A stretch of 64,000 nt of DNA, taken from the NCBI GenBank assembly GCA_933228675.1, contig OW121741.1, positions 58,694,037 through 58,758,036 on the forward strand, read 5' to 3'. Shown in pieces: positions 30,816 through 40,311 of this stretch. A model generated the notes under the pieces. It was given only the letters and a program-made list of their open reading frames with translations. It ran no database searches and had not been told where the DNA came from. The position numbers and the translations under genes were made by a program. The DNA is from Stomorhina lunata. Its lineage: Eukaryota > Arthropoda > Insecta > Diptera > Rhiniidae. The stretch's first letter is position 1. The number at the start of each line of letters is the position of its first letter.

Positions 30816-33461
30816 TGTTGCGGACCCCTTTCGGACTTAGCCGAAATTTGACCCGGAACAAAAAAAAAATTTTTCGTGGGGGGGCCTTAGGGAAACCGCT
30901 TTTCATCATTTTAAAAACCATAAATGGCGGGCATCCTATCTAACTTTTTGCCGGCCAGCACATTTATGGCTGGTAATAAAGAAATTGGCGGGCATCCTAC
31001 CTAAAAAAAATTGCCAAGCCGGCCAATTTCATGTTTTTTTTATAAACCATAAATGGCGGGCATCCTATCTAACTTTTTGCCGGCCAGCACATTTATGATT
31101 TTTAAGGAATTGGCGGACATCCTAACTAAATTTTGCCCAGCCGGCCAATTCCAATTTTATGTTATCGTAGGGATGGAGCTGGTGATATGGACCGAGCCGA
31201 AGTCCACCCCATCCCAGTTACAGACTCGTTGGGTGATCAACCGGTCCTTGGTCGAATCACCTTGCTTTTTATTTCCCATCTGCAAAATAAGATTATTAAT
31301 AAAGAAATATTTTAACAATATTCGATATACTTACCTCACATGTTAGTCAGCGTCTTCTTCTCCTCGTATTGTTCATTAAACCTAAAAAAAAAAGAAAAAT
31401 TAAATAAATTAACAATTAAAATAAAATTTTAAACAATTTCTGCTTCTTTACTTACCTTTTTTTCCTGTAATTATTAATGAAATGTGGCTGTCAGCTGTTT
31501 TGTATTTACGTTTAATTTTGGTGTTGCCACCATTATAGGGAAATACGATAGTGATGGTACGTGAGAAATGAAACAGTGGGGTCATGAATGAATTTGTTTT
31601 GTATTAATTTTTTTTACGTTAATATTTAAAAGCGGGAATTGTAATACGGTTTTAAGATTTAGAAAAGGACAAATATTCTGAGCTTAACAAAGTAGAAGAT
31701 AGTGACAATGGACTTTGGACCCAGAAGACATCTTTTTCATTGGAAAAGCGCGTTAATTTTAAAGAGTCAAGAGAGCAAAAACAAAATCTTGGAAAGAAAA
31801 GTACAATAGATTAGACTTCGTGGGAGGAAAAATGAGAGTGACAAGAGCATTCAAGGGGTAGACACCTAACAAACAATAGATTGTTTCTTCTTAAATATTA
31901 AAGATAATATATATCATCATTTTTTTTTTGTTTTTTGTTTAATTAAAATTGAAATAAAAGACTTAAAATAAGAATATAAATTAATACTACAACAAACCAT
32001 AAGCCACATAAAAATAAAAGTCAATAAAATAAAAGTCAACAAAATAAAAGTCAATAAAATAAGATTTTTATTGGACAACCAGCTAAAATTGAAGGATCCA
32101 AATCCAAGTTTAATAATCCGGGACAGTGAGGCTTTTTGTGGCATAATTTCCGTTGCCGGTGAACATTTTGGGTGCTGTTTTCTTGAACAATTTGGGACCA
32201 AAGTCCAGAAGTCCAATCCAATCTTGTGAACCATAAAAGGTGACAGGTATTTAAAGTGACTTAAAAAAAAAAAGGAAATAAAGATAAATTTAATAAAATA
32301 AGAACTAAGAATAGAAAATTTTGATAGTAAACTTAAACAAATAACAAATAATAATAAATTTTGGAAAATTTCAATAAAAAAGGAAAGAATAAGAAAAGAA
32401 ATAGTTCCATTAATTTAAGAATTTAAGTTAAGGATTTTTTTTTTATTTTGTGTGTTAGTTTAGTGCCTCGTATTTTATGTACTTTGTGTAAAAGCCACAA
32501 ACATAAATTTTAAAAATAACTCTTATCCTCAATAAACTCCCAGCGTTTGGGGTGAAAAACATTTTTTTTGGTCTAGGAATTTCGTCCTTTCATATAGGGA
32601 AATATATATTGACTTACTTGTTAGGTTTTAGGGAGCTCCTTCAAACTTAGAACAGGAAATAGAAAGTCTTTTAGTATATAAGGAAATAATAAGTAATTTC
32701 CTCTGTAAAAAAGTCCCTTATATGATAGTCCAGTGAATGTCTCAGTCCAAAAGAATTTAAGTTTTGTATATGTCAGTATTGAGTTCTGTTATTAACAGTT
32801 TATGTTTCTGGTTTCCTGTCTTTGTGATTAGGTTAATTTTAGAATAAGTTTTTTTTTTATATTTTTTTTTAAAGTTTGATTTGTTTAACGTTAATTATAT
32901 AACAAATTGTTAATAGAAAAGGAAATATTTTTATAAAAACTGTTAAATTCAATTTAGCCGTTAGATTCAAAATTTACAATATCAAAAAAAAAAAAAAAAA
33001 AAAAGAAAAAAGGAGACAAACAAAAATATATGTTAGTTTTAAGGATACAATTGTTAGATTTAAAGTTTAGGATAAGATTATTCAATAAAATATGTAATTT
33101 ATTAATGTAGTACAAAAAAAAAGAAATATGAGTTGCTAAATTATTTAATTAGGGGTAAAGCAATATGAGGTAAGTGGCGTGATAGGCGGTGGTATGGGGT
33201 CATAGGCCAAAAATAGGAATTTTGTGACCATGGTCGGGAAAGGGCGGCTGAAGGATACCATCTTCCTTCCATCATAATCTGTGATATTTACTGTGCAATT
33301 TTAGTATTTTAGTTTATTCGTCGTTTGTTTGTTTGTTTATGAAAAACATTTTTTTTTATTGCTACAACCTTTGGGCTAGAGATGAAGGGGAGAATGCAGA
33401 CCTCCACTGAGAGCCAGAGCTAGCCGGCGTTCCCTCTAGCGCCACCAAAGGTCCCGTAACA
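30816..33461 (+). repeat. 3' LTR (2646 bp) of the Osvaldo-like element
   Basis: Same start (TGTTGCGG) and end (CCGTAACA) as the 5' LTR, with the same hairpin array at 30919-31152. It is six bases longer because of homopolymer runs. One base differs in the TAGGGATATATA region (T at 16897, A here). Confidence 0.95.
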
Positions 33462-34275
33462 AATATCGGACTAGTAGTTTTTGAGTTATCATTAATTGTT
33501 TGAAGAAACGTCTAAAAAAAATGGCAATTTAAAAAAAAAAAAAATAAAAAAAAAAATCTTGCCATAGAATTTAAAAATTTTACCATTTTTGTACAAAGGT
33601 AGTCATGATACATCAAAATTGTATAGTGGTTTTAAGAGCACATGAAATTTTTTTTATTTTGTTGTGCTGTGTTATTATTGATGAAGTATTCATCTTAATT
33701 CCATTTAAAAGCTATATATTTCACGTATGTCTCTAAAACTAAGTTTATACCCCATAATTCTAAGGCTTGTTTACATTGACAATTATTGTTAAAGCTTTGA
33801 CCTAAATCAGTCCGCTAACTTCAAAGTTTTACATAACTAATCAAGAATCAAGCATTCCAGAATACTTAATCTTCATCAAATCGATGTGCTTTTGCAAATC
33901 TAAGGGCATCTACATTTTGAAGAATCTTTTATTAAGTGTTCGTAAAATAGACACATATATCGAAGCTACTGGCTGGCTTAAATAAGCATTCTCTACCTGC
34001 CCAACCTAACCTTTGGGTCCATAACTATTCTAGATGATAACGCCACCGGAAAGGTTTTCGTTTTCCGACATAGCTAAATATTGCTAGGAATTACATTTAG
34101 TATGAACAAAAGAAAATTAATATACATACCAAGCATTTGTGTGGGGCTCAACTAAGTCAGTAATCAGAAACTATATAATTGTCAATATATTCTTACGATT
34201 TTGTACTTTACTTTTGGAACACCATTGGTGAAGGGTATCCAAGATTCGGCAAAGCCGAATATACCACTCTTGTTA

Positions 34276-34564
34276 CACCTAAATTCGTGTTACCAATCAA
34301 AAAAAAAACTTACTCACTGGTATTTTTGACTCCTAACTCCGAGCCTTTAAAACTAACCCTAAAACGACCTGACCTGAAAGAGCTATCTAAAATCAGATAT
34401 ATTTAAATTAGGTAAATCTACCAAAAGAAAAAGATCACTATTGTGAGCAAATTTTCGATGTAACTTTAAAAACCCTGCAATTTGATAACTTTTCTCCTAA
34501 TTAAACAACAAATATCTTAAACAAACAAAGTTTAACCTATAATTCTTAAATAATTAAAAACTAT
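34276..34564. other. AT-rich spacer
   Basis: No gene or repeat recognised. Confidence 0.4.
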
Positions 34565-35505
34565 CGGTCTTATGCTAAAAAAAATCTTAAATATTGCTTA
34601 AAGAACACGTTAGTTACCAAATACTTTAAGGCTAACAAATGATTGTTAAAAAATAGTATCCAAAAACAGTTCTTTAACTAATGAATACGTCAAGTCAATT
34701 TTACATGTTAATGCTGGCAACATCGTCATTCTCTCTTGTCTCTTTATAGTTAAATATACAAAACAACGAATTAATTATTCATTGTTTCCTTCGGGTAGTC
34801 GAATTTCTAAATAATGTTTTGTATGTTTTTAATATAAAATAACATTTTTCTTCTTTTCTTACTGTAAAATTATGTTTATGTTATATAAAAGCATAAACTA
34901 AACACATTTATAATACAGTAAAATAATAAATAGACAAATTTTTACTAAGGGTTTAAACCGATTATTTAAAAATCGAGTACTTTTAACTCATGTTGAATAT
35001 ATATACATCACTATAATGTTTTTTGTAAATTTCATTGACCGATGTCTGTTTTTTGTTGAAAACACGAATTTTTTGTTAAAAATTAGAATCTGTATTATCA
35101 ATTTTTTTGAAAAGTTTGGTTTTAGTATGAAATATGTAAAATAGAGTATTAAATATCATGGAAATTATATTTCATAAATTCCCCACCCCCGAAACCTTTT
35201 ATATGATAAAAAATAGCAAATTAGAAAAAATATGATAACTAATTTTAGCAAAAATATTATTTTTTATTAGATAAGTCTGAAAACTTAAATATTTTCTTTA
35301 AAAGTTTTCAGAAAATATTATTTATCAAAACAATAAAATATTTAACGTAGCTTTAAATTATGTAGACAGCTACTTTAAATTATTTGATGTTAACAAAAGA
35401 TTAACATCGGTTTGTTAAGCTAATAATCGTTTTAGGATAATACTTTAAGAAATTTTGCTTAACTTTAGTTTACCAATCGTTGTTAAATTTTTTAGCATAA
35501 GACCG
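34565..35505. mobile_element. MITE-like element with 18-bp terminal inverted repeats
   Basis: The left end CGGTCTTATGCTAAAAAA matches the right end TTTTTTAGCATAAGACCG as its reverse complement. The flanks share TAT. There is no ORF. Parts of the interior recur at 46716-46959 (same strand) and, inverted, at 59970-60183, so it is a dispersed family. Its class is unknown. Confidence 0.7.
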
Positions 35506-37240
35506 TATATGTTTTGTTTCCTTTTTTTTATCTTTTGAGTCTAATATTAGCGGTTATATCAGCCAACAAAAATCATATACCAACAGAGTATTTTAATATT
35601 AAGATTTCCTCTTCTTTATCAATCTATGTGGTGTTTTAAATGTGGCACATTAACTTATTTTTACGATACTAAGTTTACCTGGTGACTCGCTTTTAGGGAT
35701 ATTAGTTATAGTTATTAAATCGTGAATCAGTTTCTTGGTTAAATCCAATCAAAAGTCCCAAGGTTTAAAGGTTAAGGAGAGCTTTTTTTCAGTCTCTGGT
35801 CTTAGACACCCAAACTTTTGGTCCTGCTACAACTGAATACCAGTTTAAAGCTCCCCGTCCAGAACTTCTTAGGAATGCAGGAAATTTGTTCACCATAAGG
35901 TGCCTTTTTCAAGGAATCCCAGGTAATGTTTTTGTTTGTTTGATAATTTATTTTTAACAATAAAAAAATACTGCTTAAATTTTTTGTATGTCACAAGTTA
36001 TTTATACTTTTCTCCTTGTTCTTCACAATCAAAAAAATATTTTTTTTTATAATCCACTGGTAAGCCCTTTATATATTCTCCCCCATAATGACACTGGACT
36101 TCCAATGAGCCATCTTCTTATTTTTTCCTAAAAGCGCCTTTTTTTTGTTACTAAACTTATCTCTTTCTTGTCATACTAATAAAGTTTTAACATAAACTGT
36201 TTGTCCCTCTTTCTTCGAACCATATCATCATACCCCGCCTAAATTTTAAAAACCTTTTCAAACTTAACCGAAATTTCATTCATAAAAAACCTATTACTAC
36301 ATACCGCCTTAATAATATTAATTCACAGTAACATTCTGTAACATACAAGAAAAATTAAATCCAAACACTTCCTAATACTATCCTAACTGAACATGGCTAC
36401 CGCACATGTTTAGTACAATATTGACAGATACTAAAAAAAAACCATCGCATTGCCTCGTGTTTTTTTTTTTTTGCGATGCGGTCAAAAATACTATTTTTCC
36501 TGTATGGAGACAAAAATTTGCAAAATTTGAACATCATACAGAAATTTTATCAAAACTTATATATTGAAGCTGTTTCCGTCATTTGGGAATTATATGAACG
36601 ATTACCTCGAATTATGGCAAATTAATTACAGTTTCTACGAAAATTACGTATGCAAAAATTAAACTCGAAATTCTCAATATATATATATTTGGGTTAATTC
36701 CAAACACAATGCTTTTTTTTCGTCTCAAGCTTTTTATTTCTTTCATGTAAAAGAAAATAAAAAAACAAAAACGGCAAGTAAGCTCTAAAATAATTAGCAA
36801 CAAACAAAAGTAGTTGTTATTATTGTAAAACTTTCTGCTAAATTGTGCAAATGGTGCTTTACCTGTATATCATGCCTATTACATACAAATATACCTGTCT
36901 CCACACATGTTATTCATTAAGCAACATGGAAAAAGAGTTGAAAACAATAATAAAAAGTTCAACTGTTTTTCAATGATTGTATTTATTTTCATTGCTTTTT
37001 CCTGGTTTTACCTGAAAAATGTTATCAATGTCATTTTGACGTTCTAATTTTACTTTGTCTCTGCGTTTTTTCCGTAATGTCACATTTTTTTAATTAAGTT
37101 ATGATTATTAACTTGAGCTGTTTCGTTTGCTTTATGTGCATCGCTATTAAAAAGTGCAAGAAGTGATAAATTGATTAAGATAAAAAATAAAATAATAAAA
37201 TCAATTATTTGGTGTTTTCAAGTGAATTTATAATCGCACG
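35506..37240. other. AT-rich DNA, no gene recognised
   Basis: No protein homology. Around 37020-37240 base composition and a GCACGATGG start context could be the 5' end of a transcript (see 37241-37645). Nothing else is seen. Confidence 0.4.
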
Positions 37241-37645
37241 ATGGTAAGTACAGCTAAAAATTTCCGTACTGTTATTTAATAAAAAATCGTAAAAAATAAA
37301 ATAAATAAAAATGTATATTAATATATTACGAAGTTTGGATCACTTTTTCTTGTTTTTATTTTCCGTGAAATAACTTTTTAGAAGAAAAAAACAAAAAAAT
37401 ATCACAAATTTCTTTACTGTCACTTTTAAGTAAAAAGGTTTTTTTATTTTAAAAGCTTATTTCTCGAAAATTCTGATTGATTTCAATACTGTAGTTCTTT
37501 TGATGTAAAGATAATTTGTTATATTACTTTGAATGACTATTGTTGTTGTTATTCTTCTAAAATCTTAAAGGTTAAAACAAAGGCAAAGTTGACGGGAGCT
37601 GAAAGAGCAAAACGTTATCGAGAAACGTTATCCCCATATAAATAG
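37241..37645 (+). pseudogene. Possible two-exon start of a small gene (AERAKRYRE motif)
   Basis: An ATG at 37241 is followed at once by a consensus splice donor (GTAAGTA, 37244). An acceptor AG at 37569-37570 joins a reading frame VKTKAKLTGAERAKRYRE that stops at TAG 37643-37645, giving about 25 codons. The phrase AERAKRYRE occurs, from memory, at the N-terminus of several insect proteins of unknown function. The frame may be cut by the palindromic AACGTTATCGAGAAACGTTAT just before the stop. It could be a truncated gene, a pseudogene, or chance. The weak polypyrimidine tract is a caution. Confidence 0.3.
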
Positions 37646-37764
37646 GGGGAACATGATGGTTTTTCCTTTTGTTATTTTGTTGCATTTAAGCAGTTGTTAA
37701 TTCGGTTTATAAATTACTCATGTTTTTTGGTAAGTGAAAATAAAATTTAACAAATTTTCTTCTT

Positions 37765-38733
37765 GGAAATTTTTCTTAAATTTCCTATTTTTAAAGGAAA
37801 TTTTTCAAAAATTTCCTATTTTTATAGCAAAAAAATTTCCTATTTTTATAGGAAATTTTTCAAAAATTTCCTATTTTTATAGGAAATTTTTCAAAAATTT
37901 CCTATTTTTATAGGAAATTTTTCAAAAACTTCCTATTTTTATAGGAAATTTTTCAAAAATTTCCTATTTTTATAGGAAATTTTTCAAAAATTTCCTATTT
38001 TTATAGGAAATTTTTCAAAAATTTACTATTTTTATAGGAAATTTTTCAAAAATTTCCTATTTTTATAGGAAATTTTTCAAAAATTTCCTATTTTTACTAA
38101 ATTTTTCAAAAATTTCCTATTTTTACTAAATTTTTCAAAAATTTCCTATTTTTATAGGAAATTTTTCAAAAATTTCCTATTTTTATAGGAAATTTTTCAA
38201 AAATTTCCTATTTTTATAGGAAATTTTTCAAAAATTTCCTATTTTTATAGTAAATTTTTCAAAAATTTCCTATTTTTATAGGAAATTTTTCAAAAATTTC
38301 CTATTTTTATAGGAATTTTTTCAAAAATTTCCTATTTTTATAGGAAATTTTTCAAAAATTTCCTATTTTTATAGGAAATTTTTCAAAAATTTCCTATTTT
38401 TATAGGAAATTTTTCAAAAATTTCCCTTTTTTATAGGAAATTTTTCAAAAATTTTCTATTTTTATAGGAAATTTTTCAAAAATTTCCTATTTTTATAGGA
38501 AATTTTTCAAAAATTTCCTATTTTTATAGGAAATTTTTCAAAAATTTCCTATTTTTATAGGAAATTTTTCAAAAATTTCCTATTTTTATAGGAAATTTTT
38601 CAAAAATTTCCTATTTTTATAGGAAATTTTTCAAAAATTTCCTATTTTTATAGGAAATTTTTCAAAAATTTCCTATTTTTATAGGAAATTTTTCAAAAAT
38701 TTCCTATTTTTATAGGAAATTTTTCAAAAATTT
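37765..38733 (+). repeat. 31-bp tandem satellite, about 31 copies
   Basis: The unit reads GGAAATTTTTCAAAAATTTC plus CTATTTTTATA. The first part is an odd-length palindrome (GGAAATTTTT-C-AAAAATTTCC) and the second is nearly palindromic, so each unit can fold back. Copies are very uniform; two adjacent units near 38100 carry ACTAAA in place of ATAGGAAA, and isolated single-base variants occur elsewhere. Confidence 0.97.
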
Positions 38734-39404
38734 AAATTGGATTTTCTTTACTGTCACAAAAAATTCCCTACTGTCACTTTTTATTTTTTCAAGTTTCCAG
38801 CAAAATACAAGAATTTCTTCCAAATTGTTTGAAGCAAATTTGTTTCTTTAAATGTAAGCTGCACAGAAACGAATTTTTGTAAAAAAATTACTTTTTTTTT
38901 TAATTCTTGAATTATAAAAGGAAAAAAAAAATTGGAATCTTTTCGAAAAATAACTTTTTGCTATTACTAAACCCGTTTTTTTTAAGAAAAACATCCAAAG
39001 CTGGTTATTTACCATAAGTGAACGAATGCGATAGTAGGCTTTGTTCTAACATTTTTGCATTAATTTCTTAGTTTTGTAAATTTTTGTAAAAAGTGACATT
39101 CCGGAAAATATTTAACCAAAATGCAATAAAAAAGCAAAACAAATTTTTTTTTAAGAAACTAAAAGTAATTTCGCAATCTGCACAAATCTTAATGCAAGTA
39201 AACAATTTCAGAGAATAAATTCCTCAACCTTAAAAAAAAATGCTCATGTACACTACTTTTGGAATTAACCCATTTACGAGCATTTTATTGATTATTGTTT
39301 CATTTAGCGCGTTTTGACAATAGAGTTTCTATGGAAGCTGTGGTCAAATGGTTTTTGGTTGACATAAAAAGTAGATGTTTTAAATTTCATGGAAAAATAT
39401 TAAT
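38734..39404. other. AT-rich DNA, no gene recognised
   Basis: The phrase TTTACTGTCAC occurs just after the satellite and also upstream near 37412. No coding sequence seen. Confidence 0.4.
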
Positions 39405-39642
39405 ATTTGTGGTCAAAATTTCCATCCCGGAAAAAAAATTATCTGTGCCAATCTTCATCAAATTATCTTTAGAATTCCGACCTGTACTTTGATTACTTGG
39501 TTTACATGGGGGTTCGGCCAGCCAGCCAGCGAACCTATTGGTATACTAAACGGTGGATCTAAGACAAATATTTCGGTGCGTTACATACATCATCATAAAC
39601 TTATAATACCCTTTCCACCTATGGTGGTGAAGGGTGTAATAA
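39405..39642 (-). mobile_element. DINE-like repeat, CTGG variant, minus-strand fragment
   Basis: On the minus strand it starts with the terminal hairpin CCCTTCACCACCATAGGTGG and carries GTAACGCA, TAGTATACCAAT and a (GCTG)n tract (GCTGGCTGGCTGG) where the other subfamily has (GTCY)n. It matches the plus-strand copy at 48059-48560. Confidence 0.7.
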
Positions 39643-39675
39643 TAGCATTCAGACACTTCATACATACCACATAGG

Positions 39676-39834
39676 TACATGCATACATACATAAATACAT
39701 ACATACACACATAAATACATACATATATACATATATACATACATAAATACATACATAAGTACATACATATATACATACATACATATATACATACATAAAT
39801 ACATACATACATATATACATACATAAATACATAC
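39676..39834. repeat. (CATA)n microsatellite, left part
   Basis: Imperfect CATA/TATG repeats. They resume at 46068 after the BEL/Pao element, so the two parts were one tract. Confidence 0.95.
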
Positions 39835-40182
39835 TGTTAAGGAACCACTGATCTCAACGTTGTCCATGAACAGCGGTTGATTTGTTTGCCAATTTTATTA
39901 TTAATGTTTGATTGTTTTTGACATTTGTTTTGTAAACCGCTCCTTTGTCCTCTTCTTTGATCTTGTCATTTGCTTTAAAATATAAAAAGAGAATGAGCTC
40001 TATTTCTTATTTGTCGTCGAAAAAGGAGGTACAAAACTGCGGTAAGTGTTTTCTTGTTAACTTGTATGTAATTATTTTCTAACAGTACATTTTTTATAGA
40101 AATAAACGTTATTGCAAACATTAAATTTTTAGTTTGTATCTGTTCATCGCAAACCTCCTGACCTTCGTTGCGGTCAGCGACA
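39835..40182 (+). repeat. BEL/Pao 5' LTR (348 bp)
   Basis: TG...CA ends. It has a TATAAAAA-like box near 39980, and polyadenylation-like AATAAA near 40100. No standard TGG primer site follows directly; the next bases are a T run and CGCATTTTTTTGTTGCGAACC. Confidence 0.93.
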
Positions 40183-40311
40183 TTTTTATTTCGCATTTTT
40201 TTGTTGCGAACCAAGACTATGTGCCCTTTTATGTGTGTGTAGTATAAAAACAGCCGCCAGCCAGCCACTGAGGAACTTTAGTTTTCCATTTTAAATTTGA
40301 TATTAAAAAAA

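Larger units (their letters stand above)
15114..33461 (+). mobile_element. Young Osvaldo-like Gypsy LTR retrotransposon (18.3 kb with BEL insert)
   Basis: Two near-identical LTRs (TGTTGCGG...CCGTAACA, 2640 and 2646 bp) flank primer site, leader, gag, pol and a 3' region. The target duplication AATA is at 15110-15113 and 33462-33465, and the empty site can be read from the other foldback arm near 13165. Differences between the LTRs are one substitution (16897) and homopolymer lengths, so insertion is recent. A BEL/Pao element sits in the RT. Without it the element is about 11.6 kb. Osvaldo in Drosophila likewise has long LTRs, a lysine-tRNA primer site and 4-bp duplications; that link is an inference. 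No env-like ORF lies between pol and the 3' LTR. Confidence 0.92.
12975..33672. mobile_element. Foldback DNA element with long inverted arms, split by the LTR element
   Basis: The left arm (about 12975-13880) and right arm (14551-15113 continued at 33462-33672) are inverted copies over several hundred bases. Matching pieces include CATGTGCTC...TGATGTATCATG, ACGTTTNTTCAAA, AACTACTAGTCCGATATT, GCATTATAGCGGGTTTTCAAATG and GAGGACTTGCCGA. The left arm has about 130 extra bases (13645-13795). The central loop (13880-14550) holds a decayed minus-strand coding relic. Tips read ACACAG on the left and CTGTGT on the right; no clear target duplication is visible. The superfamily is not assigned. Confidence 0.75.
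11360..34275 (+). mobile_element. DINE/mini-me-like (Helentron-associated) repeat, split by nested insertions
   Basis: The left piece (11360 to about 12970) starts with a terminal hairpin (ACCCTTCACC-AATA-GGTGAAAGGGT), carries GATCGACTCAGAATCGG and (GTCY)n tracts at 11480-11530 and a second similar head at 11990-12120. The right piece (33673-34275) ends with the hairpin ATTCGGC-AAA-GCCGAAT at 34244-34260 followed by ATACCACTCTTGTT. An uninterrupted relative at 58660-59961 runs straight from one piece to the other, which proves the split. Known fly DINE-1/mini-me elements have the same (GTCY)n and TTCGGC...GCCGAA end. No transposase is present; it is a non-autonomous repeat. Assignment to Helentron-associated elements is from memory of that architecture. 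Confidence 0.75.

Noticed and set aside
37780..38733. CRISPR array
   Set aside because: The 31-bp units are directly tandem with no unique spacers, in an animal genome; it is a satellite.
39546..39867. Minus-strand ORFs rich in MYVCMYV
   Set aside because: Same microsatellite, left of the BEL insertion.
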